Assembly (NCBI RefSeq): GCF_000003815.2
Contig: NC_049982.1
Coordinates: 29,897,997-29,961,996, forward strand
DNA: 64,000 nucleotides
DNA from: Branchiostoma floridae
Lineage: Eukaryota > Chordata > Leptocardii > Amphioxiformes > Branchiostomatidae
Direction of reading: 5' to 3'
The stretch's first letter is position 1. Each line of letters starts with the position of its first letter. This document shows positions 56,801 to 64,000 of this stretch, in pieces. A model generated the notes under the pieces. That model ran no database searches. It worked only from the letters and a program-made list of their open reading frames with translations, and had not been told where the DNA came from. The translations under genes were made by a program, and so were the position numbers.

Positions 56801-59800
56801 GTATAAAACCCAAATTATGGTAATGGTATTTATGTCATACCTGTGACACAAAAACGTTCGATACAGGTGTTCCAGACCGGGCCATAACTTCCATATCGCA
56901 CAGGTTTGAAAGGCGTATCACAGAGGCTTTCTTCGAGTAAATCAAACCATTTCAAACGGGCTGAGTGTGGCACGGTTGGCAATTTCGAATACCTGATTCG
57001 GACGTTGGAACATTGCTGTTGCAACACTTTTTGTTCAAGGGCACCAAATTTGTTCAACTTCTGGCGCATTTCGCATCAAAACATGGGTTTTCTCAGGTGG
57101 GTATGACATAAATAAAATCACCCTCGGTCCCAGCCCTCCCGCGGGTTGGATCACCCTCCGGCCGTGGTCGGGCTGGTACCTCGGGTGATACGGAATACAT
57201 TGTGTTGTATTCTATATAGATGACATGTGTATGTAATGTTTCTTCTGTACATGTTGTAGATATTCCCTGAGTATGAGCACACTCTGGGTAGGATAGGGGA
57301 GGCCATTGAACCGCTCCTGGACAATGCTCCCCTGGATCTACAGAGACTCAGCCATGGCACCAGACTGGAGAAAATGAGGGCACTGATGACTGCAAAACCT
57401 CTAGCAGATGCAGGTACTAGTATGTGTGATATAACTAGTCTTTAAAGTTTATGTCATACCTGTGACCCGAAAACTTTCGATACGGGTGTTCCGGACCGGG
57501 CCCTAACTTCCATATCCGGTTTGAAAGGCGTATCACACGATTAAATCGAACTGTTTCGAGCAAGCCGAGTGCGGCGCCATCGAATGTTCGAATACCTGAT
57601 TCAGATGTTGGAACATTACTGTTGAAACACTTTTTGTTCGAGGGCACCAAACTTGTTCAACTTCTGGCGCATTTTACATCAAAACAGGGGTTTTCTTAGG
57701 TGGGTATGACATAAATAAAATACAACACGGTGTATACCGCATCACCCTCGGTCCCAGGCCTCCCGCGGGTCGGGCTGGTACCTCGGGTGATACGGAATAC
57801 ACCGTGTTGTATTCTATAATTTTATTTATTTCTTATCTTGTCAATTAACCGTAGAACTGAATATAAAATGATGTTTTTCATTGAAGCTGTAGCAATTATA
57901 ATTTGAATCCACTGGTGACCATATTAGATTAAGCAGTACTACACGGACCTGTTTAAGAGATGTACACGAATATGGCACAAATAACACAAAGGAAAAGCCT
58001 GTACTTGCAGAGAAGGGTCACTGTGCTTCGAATCAAACAGCCAAGCAGGCATCCAAGAAATGATGGCTTCTTAAGAGTTGGAAACAGACAGTAAATTTCA
58101 GAGATTTATCTTAGAATCTAGCTTATTCAATACCTGTAAGTTCTTTTGTGAAATATCTTGAATCTTCCATGGCACATGTTTATGATCATCACAATCATTT
58201 CTTTTCACAGGCAAGGCCCTGGGTAGTGACTTGAATGCATTTATTGAGCTGCTGACTGCACCTGCCAATAAGATAAGTCTACACCACTGATATCATAAGA
58301 ACATTACTTGGGTTTGGAAAAAATGTTGTATTTTTTCCTAGTGCATTTGTACTTTGCATCACTACTATAGAATAACTGTACAGTATCAGTTTTACTATTT
58401 ATTTGCTTTTTACTTGTTCAAATTTTTCCAATGAGAAATATCATAATAATAATTTGTTTGTCCTGCGTGTTGTTTATTTCCCCCCTCACATGTTGGATAA
58501 GTGGTTTGAGTCGGAGCCCCTGAAGGCCACGTTAGCCACAGATGCAGTTATAGGAGCCATGCTGACTCCTAACACTCCTGGCAGTGGGTATGTACAAGTT
58601 GAGCACTTACTCTTACAGTTTAGTAAACATGGATACATGGCACTGGGCTCTAGCCAGCTCGAAATTTTTTTTCCGTCAGCCAATTCCCATTGTCGTGAAA
58701 ACCACGAAAATTAAGTTAGAAAGACGGAACTGAGACCTTGAAAAACGTTTTTTAATGAGATTACCGTATGCGGAAGGGTGCCGACACACTAAGTCAACAA
58801 TGATAACAATAGCAAAACAAACAGTGTGTGGCTTTCTGACCGTGGACAGCGTCCCCAAGCCACCTGTAGCTTCCACTAGGAATTTTTTTCCGTCAAGTTT
58901 GACGGATTGGTATAAAAAATTTTCCGTCTCACGCAGCAAATTTCCGTCAATTGACAGAAAAATGGACGCTGGCTAGAGCCCTGATACATGGACATGGACA
59001 CCTGGATATAGCCTAAAATCTGTACCAGAGATGTCACTGACACACTGTCAGTGGTTGAACGACTACATATTACTGTCAGTCTAAAGCGGGCCCTATTCCC
59101 AATTTGTGGGGTCACATGGTGCAATTAGCAGGGTGTTCGATTCATATCCCTGAGAGAATCTGGGTTCAAATCTGTTGATGCGTCACTGATGTTGTGCCTT
59201 TCATCACTTCACTGACAGGTGAAAATAAGTACCTAGTTTTGGTTAGGTCCATCCCTCAGGTAGAACGTTAAATGGAGGTCCCGTGTTTGAGGAGGGCCAC
59301 ACCTCAAACATGTTAAAGATTCCACCACATTTAGTGACAAGAGTACCTGGGGCCCTCCTGGTATGATTGGTTCAAAACCTTCAGTCCTTTGGCTGCACAT
59401 GGGGCAATTGCTGTTGTACTGAAGTCACCTGAGTAAGTGCTGACTGGCAGCCACTTTATACCCATGTGATTTAACCCTGTTTATACGAGCGATCGCTGTT
59501 GTTGTTTACATCCGGGGTATTCGACGGCTGGTGCCTACCAGGACGTCAGTAGATTGGATTAAGAATTGATATCTAAATTAGCAGATCAAATTACTGGTTT
59601 ATGTGTAAATCAATCTTTCGCCAAACACCTGCTTTTTGCCTACCACTGTGTCATCGTGACATCATCGCGATCACTCGTATTGTAAACTCACACAATAGAA
59701 GAGTTAGATAAGTCAATCCACTCAATAGGAATAACAATGACAAATTCTATACATTCTCAGTATTTAATCAACAGAGTTATGATTTTATTCCTGACTTCAG

Positions 59801-62800
59801 GTATGTACTCCTGCACCATGTGATGGGAGAGCTGGAGGGTGTGAAGGGGGCGTGGGGGTATGTTGAGGGGGGCATGGGAGCAGTGTCAGAGGCCATCTCC
59901 AGGTCCGCACAGGAGCAGGGGGCAACCGTCCTGACAGAGAAGGTGAGAGAGAGATCTTAGCTAATCTCCAACCAGATCCACGGTGCATAATGTATACTTA
60001 GTAGTATCAAACTTCCCGTAGGTGCCCGTTTGACTTCCTTAGCCAGCTACACTCCTTGGCCAGCTTTGATACTATCTTATGGCACCGTAGGATCTGCTTG
60101 GAGATTAATCTTAGCCTTGTGGTCTTTGAGTATGAACGAAAACTGCGAAGAACAGAACACTTGTCATGCTGTAGAAAAAAAAATAATTTAGAAGGGCATA
60201 ATTTCTCTCAGCATTACATGACGATAAGTTCTGGAGAATTATTAAACTTCACTAAGATTTGCTGCAACCAATAGTTGTGTTTTTTGTATGGTAGTGACTC
60301 TTTTCATCACAAACTTAGAATCACCACGGTGCCAAATTTCACTATTATCTGCTGGATGCCTTGCTTCAATCACACATCTGAGAACCCTAAAGGTTCACCT
60401 ATATCTGTGGGGTTACCTATATGTATATCCTATGGGCTTTTCTGGGATATTGAGTCGATGAACGCTCAGGTTTCAGATCGCAATATTTTCATGATATTGC
60501 AGTTAAATACCACTGTCTGTTTTCTTGATGTCCCTAATACCCCATGGATTACCCCACAGATAAAGGTGAACTATAGCATTACTACAAAAATGAATCTCAA
60601 TTACGTATACTGTTTCCATCCAAGTTTTCATTGTATGTTTAATGTTTTAAGTCATAAACTGAGTCACAGTGGCTCCCGTGCATATGCATGTAACTGTCAT
60701 TTTTTTTCTTCCCTTTCCTAGCCTGTTAGCTCCATACAGGTGAACAGTTCAGGAGAGGCGTGTGGGGTAGTGTTGGAGGATGGGACGGAGATAAAGTCAA
60801 CCATGCAGATGGTCATGTCTAATGCCACACCTAAGGTCACGTACCTGGACCTAATCTCGAAGGTAAGAAACAGTCAAACCAAGAGATTGTACCTAAATGT
60901 AACATGTGCAGGTATGGTACTGGTACAGCCTCTGGACTGGTACAGTCAAACCTGTCTATTGCGGCCACTCAAGGGACTGGAGAAATATGGCCAATATAGA
61001 CAGGTGGCAACTATAGAGAAAATGTTGATTAATTGACCATGAGCAAGCTACTCATGATTTCAGTTCCCACTAATCTTTCTCACCAAGTAACATTGTCTCG
61101 ATCAGTAAATTCACCGACAAAGGCTTGCACTTTAATGCTACAGCCAAAATGACCCTGTCAGGAACTCCAATTTCTCGCAAACTACCATTTCAAACTCGGT
61201 GCAGGGTGACACAAGGCTGCAGTATGGTTGCAACAGGCAGTGTTTCTGTATTGACGGGACCGGAAATCGTGTGGCCGTGGCCGCGTTGGACAGGTGGCCG
61301 CTAAGCCTATTTCTTAATTATTACAAATCCAAGGGACCGACAAAAAGTGGCCACTATGGCCAGGTGGCTGCTATGCAAAGGTGGCCACTAATAGTAATAC
61401 AGGTTTGACTGTACCTAAACAGTTTAAATTTATGCAAATCTATATCAATGCAATGTACCTGTACTTTTTGATCAGGAATTTTAGACTTGTACTGATTAGT
61501 GACTTTCACAGTGACCACTAGGGCTGGGTATCGGTACAGTGTACCGGTACAAAACCGGTTTTTCTTATTGGACCGGTCCAGAAAAAACGGACCTGAAAAA
61601 ATTAGGTGGACCGGATGTTGGACCGATTAGAAAATCAACAGATTATTTGATCAGGCATTCACACGTTTTGGCGCTTGCAGGTAGAAGAAAATAACAAGAG
61701 TGAAGTAGAGTAGAGTTTATAGTAATTTCTACCAAGTTTTACAGCCAATCGTACAGGTGCAGTTAGCGTTGAAGGATTTTAAAACGCCAGTGTAAGTCTA
61801 ATACTCCTCCAAACAGATCTCTTTGTAGTGAAATTGACCATTGGTAAGAGTCATACTGAATCAGGTCCAGGTTCAGGTCCGGACCTGGACCTGATCCTTT
61901 GGACCTGAACCGGACCTGAACCTGAATTTTCTGTACCGGTACCCAGCCCTAGTGACCACTTTTTTTGATAGTCCCTTTAAGATGATATTGTTCCCATTGG
62001 CACAGGAATTAAGAAGTTCAACATAGGCTACATGTAGATTTCATTGCTCTCCCAAGTACTGTATACGTACTGGTCTTCTAGGACACTTTGGACTATAACA
62101 TACTGTAAATGAAGGTAATACAAACTTTTTTCATTAAATGAAGTTTTTTGTTGTTGCATAAGGATCTTCTTCCAGAAGAGTTCTTGTCAGAGGTGTCTCA
62201 TGTGGACTACAAGTCTCCTGTCACTAAAATTAATGGTAAGGTTATACATTCAGTCTGGTAAACTTGATTTATGCAATATGTAGTTAACTACCCATTGGAA
62301 GCTAAGATATATGTAAGTTTAAAGGTAGAGGGAAAAACTACATGGACACTACAGGTGACACGGAGACTACTGCGGGTACAGACACTTTGGGGATATTGAC
62401 AGTACAGGGGTTCCTGACATTGTGGGGTTACACTACATGGGGTACAGACACTACAGGGGTTACAGACACTACAGGGGGTATGGACACTACAGGGGTATGG
62501 ACACTACAGGGGGTATGGACACTACAGGGGTATGGACACTACAGGGGGTATGGACACTACAGGGGGTATGGACACTACAGGGGTTACAGACACTACAGGG
62601 GGTATGGACACTACAGGGGTATGGACACTACAGGGGGTATGGACACTACAGGGGTATGGACACTACAGGGGTATGGACACTACAGGGGATATGGACACTA
62701 TAGGGGGTACGGACACTACTGGGGGTACAGACACTACAAGGCGTACGGACACTACTGGGGGTACGGAGTCACTACTGGGGGTATGGACATTACAGGGGGT

Positions 62801-64000
62801 ACGGACACTACAGGGGCAAGAGCACTAGATTGTTCATTCCTTGACAAAGACTGGAGCTGTTCAGTCAAATATTTGGGCAAGTCCAGTTGTTGCAGTTTAA
62901 CTTTTACTTTTCCAGGACACTACAGTACATGGGGTACAGAGAATACAGAGACACGGATGAAAAAGGGGTACGGACACTGGAGTATTGACACTATGGGGGT
63001 ACATGTGTACCTGTATAACGTTATCCCTCAATACCTTCAAGGTGCACGTGCATGTACTTAAAATCAAAACATCAAAACAGCCCATTCTTTCAAGTAACAT
63101 CTTTTATTAATTATGATGTGTCTGTTCACAGTTGCAGTCGACCAGCTGCCTAACTTCACGGCTGCCCCTAACACTGCAGACAACGCCCCCCTCCCCCACC
63201 ATAGATGTACCATACATCTGAACTGTGAGGACTCTGCGCTTATTGACGAGGCTTATCACGACGCTGTGGCTCATGGAGTACCCTCAAGGAAGTGAGTTAC
63301 ATTCATGTTCATACATCAGATACACATTATCAAGTAGTGGTTTGGCCATACAGGACCTGGTATCATTCAATGTAATAAGAGACATTGCAACCAGATGACG
63401 TTGACCAATATAGAAGCTCCCATGCATGAAGAATTGCATATTGGTTACAAGTCCATTACTTGATAGCGGTCTTTTAGCTATGTGTCCTTTGGATGCACTG
63501 TATTCAATGAAATTTGCACCAGGTCCTCAAACTGCAGGAAATAACTTGTTTTAGAGAGTTATGAATTTAAAAATTTTTCAAGGGAGTACCTGAGACATTT
63601 GCTGCCTTGCAGGAACTTTACCCCCCCCCCCTCCTCCCTGTAATAGAGTCCTATCTTAAAGCCAGGCGCTTCATAGAAGTGTAACAAGTGTTGAATGATG
63701 AATGAAAATTGGTAATTATAATAATTATTACAGACTTTTTCAACATTGTAGGTTGAGAGGACTCATGTTTTTAACATTTTGGATGATCAGCAAGTTTGTT
63801 TAAAAAAAATCTTGACCAAAATTCTTTTTATAAACTGATATGATCATTTGTTATTATAATGGTTACATTTATTATTTTGTCATTTCCCCCTTAGGCCAGT
63901 TATAGAGATGTGCATTCCTTCTTCCCTGGACCCAACCATTGCACCACCGGGCTGCCACGTGGTTACCCTGTTCACCCAGTACACACCGTACCATAGGAAG
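50887..64000 (+). CDS. PYROXD2: PYROXD2, FAD-dependent oxidoreductase, first 13 exons (truncated at the window end)
   Basis: Exons: 50887-51001, 51535-51554, 53835-53928, 54234-54307, 56148-56300, 57260-57413, 58211-58272, 58490-58587, 59801-59942, 60722-60862, 62163-62235, 63132-63291, 63895-64000+. Together they give 464 codons in one frame. The N-terminus is Arg-rich ([17 protein letters not shown]), fitting a mitochondrial presequence. The dinucleotide-binding motif [18 protein letters not shown] spans exons 1-3. Then come [59 protein letters not shown] and [16 protein letters not shown], all near-identical in order and spacing to vertebrate PYROXD2. The protein is a mitochondrial, carotenoid-desaturase-like oxidoreductase whose substrate is not settled. 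Intron 7 (58273-58489) is AT-AC; all others seen are GT-AG. Introns hold a Penelope-like element and many MITEs. Confidence 0.93.
51960..53717 (-). mobile_element. Penelope-like retroelement with terminal inverted copies and hammerhead-like motifs
   Basis: The minus-strand open frame 53554-52061 (497 codons) has no stop or frameshift. It carries reverse-transcriptase motifs ([48 protein letters not shown]), then a lysine-rich linker, and a GIY-YIG endonuclease ([26 protein letters not shown]). This pairing defines Penelope-like elements. The reverse transcriptase lacks its N-terminal part. The last ~190 bases (51965-52155) are repeated in inverse at 53500-53690, so the frame starts inside the inverted copy. 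Each copy has a hammerhead-like core: CTGATGA, a GGTGTC/GACACC stem and CGAAACGTC, at 53603-53635 (plus) and mirrored at 52012-52044. It lies in PYROXD2 intron 2, antisense to the gene. Confidence 0.88.
53603..53635 (+). ncRNA. Hammerhead-ribozyme-like motif of the Penelope-like element
   Basis: CTGATGA (53603-53609), then a short stem-loop whose arms GGTGTC and GACACC pair, then CGAAACGTC. These are the invariant core elements of a hammerhead in the right order. Stem I/III pairing is short, as in the minimal hammerheads reported for Penelope-like elements. The mirrored copy is at 52012-52044 on the minus strand. Confidence 0.6.
54465..54622. mobile_element. 158-bp MITE with GTAATCTCCAAGCAGATC ends
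   Basis: The left GTAATCTCCAAGCAGATCTATC and right GATAGATCTGCTTTGGGATTAC are inverse. Inner stems pair 'ggcaaggcagtatcc' with 'ggataccactttgcc'. Flanks CCTTGGGA and CCTTAGAG suggest an imperfect 8-bp duplication. PYROXD2 intron 4. Confidence 0.8.
54647..54751. mobile_element. About 105-bp hairpin element
   Basis: CCTAGCCTCTGTATCCAGCC...GAGCTCC-type left arm (54650 onward: 'cctagcctctgtatccagcc') pairs with 'ggctggataccaggctagg' at the right. The inner part 'atagctcccaagtc' pairs with 'gactcgggagctgt'. A short foldback unit in PYROXD2 intron 4. Confidence 0.75.
54779..55836. mobile_element. About 1.06-kb non-autonomous element, copy B
   Basis: It matches copy A at 18188-19257 from start ('ttacctccatgattcgtcatgg') to end ('ggaggtatgaggtcgccgaa'), in the same orientation. 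Scattered point differences exist, so the copies are not recent duplicates of each other. PYROXD2 intron 4. Confidence 0.85.
56834..57212. mobile_element. About 380-bp foldback element, copy 2
   Basis: It starts 'gtcatacctgtgacac', contains 'ttgttcaacttctggcgca', and ends in the 'ctcgggtgatacggaataca' hairpin. It is inverse to copy 1 at 32521. It lies 47 bases before PYROXD2 exon 6. Confidence 0.8.
57453..57813. mobile_element. About 360-bp foldback element, copy 3
   Basis: Same sequence and orientation as copy 2, placed 39 bases after PYROXD2 exon 6. The hairpin end reads 'acacggtgtataccgcatca' with its inverse 'tgatacggaatacaccgtgt'. Confidence 0.85.
58273..58489 (+). other. AT-AC intron of PYROXD2 (intron 7)
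   Basis: The exon 7 frame ends LLTAPANK at 58272 and exon 8 resumes [11 protein letters not shown] at 58490, matching the contiguous vertebrate protein. The intervening 217 bases start ATAAGT and end CCCTCAC. No GT-AG pair keeps the frame. The pyrimidine-rich acceptor and the absence of a TCCTTAAC-like branch site favour a U2-type AT-AC intron over a U12 one. Confidence 0.75.
58641..58983. mobile_element. 343-bp hAT-type element with ATACATGG duplication
   Basis: GGGCTCTAGCCAGC near the left end is mirrored exactly by GCTGGCTAGAGCCC at the right. ATACATGG flanks both sides (58633-58640 and 58984-58991). 'tttttttccgtca' words occur near both ends. No coding sequence. PYROXD2 intron 8. Confidence 0.88.
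59962..60107. mobile_element. 146-bp hAT-type MITE with ATCTTAGC duplication
   Basis: TAATCTCCAACCAGATCC is mirrored by GGATCTGCTTGGAGATTA. An exact ATCTTAGC sits on each side (59954-59961 and 60108-60115). Inner 'acggtgc' pairs with 'gcaccgt'. It lies 19 bases after PYROXD2 exon 9. Confidence 0.9.
60393..60571. mobile_element. About 180-bp MITE with GTTCACCTATATCTGTGGGG ends
   Basis: The left end is mirrored by TACCCCACAGATAAAGGTGAAC. The interior pairs imperfectly ('gcaatattttcatgatattgc'). Same family as 45501-45704. PYROXD2 intron 9. Confidence 0.75.
61519..61951. mobile_element. 433-bp hAT-type element with GTGACCAC duplication
   Basis: The ends TAGGGCTGGGTATCGGTACAG and CTGTACCGGTACCCAGCCCTA are inverse. 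GTGACCAC flanks both sides exactly (61511-61518 and 61952-61959). The interior is rich in 'ggacctg' and 'accggt'. A decayed relative of one end is at about 6817. PYROXD2 intron 10. Confidence 0.9.
62343..62825. repeat. 17-18-bp minisatellite in PYROXD2 intron 11
   Basis: The unit is TATGGACACTACAGGGG with one or no extra G and TATGG/TACGG/TACAG variants, about 22 units. Long open frames occur across it because the unit lacks stops, but it lies wholly between two PYROXD2 exons and is intronic. Degenerate units continue at 62920-63000. Confidence 0.92.

Noticed and set aside
58630-58720. Continuation of PYROXD2 exon 8 frame into 58588-58714
   Set aside because: The protein aligns through GSG|YVLLHH by splicing 58587 to 59801. 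The continuation is intron and a hAT-type element.
62342-63061. 239-codon open frame on the plus strand
   Set aside because: It consists mainly of the 17-18-bp minisatellite, lies between two well-supported PYROXD2 exons, and lacks non-repetitive coding signal.

Overview
This is a eukaryotic nuclear window. Genes are built from short exons with canonical splice sites and stretch over 3-15 kb. Introns and intergenic DNA are AT-rich and crowded with transposable elements, minisatellites and microsatellites. The gene set (MID-like TRIM, XK-related, SLC35G-like, NHLRC3, PYROXD2) together with the repeat landscape points to an invertebrate deuterostome, most likely a lancelet (Branchiostoma). The species call is inference. 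There is one 100-N assembly gap (20348-20447).

Layout. 1021-15291 (+): a complete 12-exon MID-like TRIM E3 ligase gene (540 aa) whose C-terminus is a DOC/APC10-like domain instead of FN3-SPRY. 17474-21831 (-): a two-exon XK-related membrane protein gene. 22-34 kb: gene-poor, filled with duplicated blocks, LINE remnants and foldback elements. 34166-37238 (+): a three-exon 10-TM EamA/SLC35G-like transporter gene whose first intron is GC-AG. 38147-49882 (-): a five-exon NHLRC3 gene. Its 8.9-kb intron holds, on the opposite strand, a four-exon gene at 43656-46305 (+) that fuses a signal peptide to the intermediate domain of alpha-tubulin. 50887 to the window end (+): the first 13 exons of PYROXD2, head-to-head with NHLRC3, including one AT-AC intron and one intron carrying a nearly intact Penelope-like retroelement.

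The genes do not form a pathway; they are independent neighbours. The most unusual items are the signal-peptide/tubulin chimera nested in NHLRC3, the TRIM-DOC architecture, the AT-AC intron of PYROXD2, and hammerhead-ribozyme-like motifs attached to Penelope-type sequences at three places. A family of short foldback elements shares the end CTCCAAGCAGA. One copy has perfect 8-bp target duplications, one has been split by the Penelope element, and a related long palindrome surrounds the assembly gap.

All exon boundaries were read by eye from reading-frame continuity, GT/AG signals and remembered family sequences. No alignment or expression data were available.
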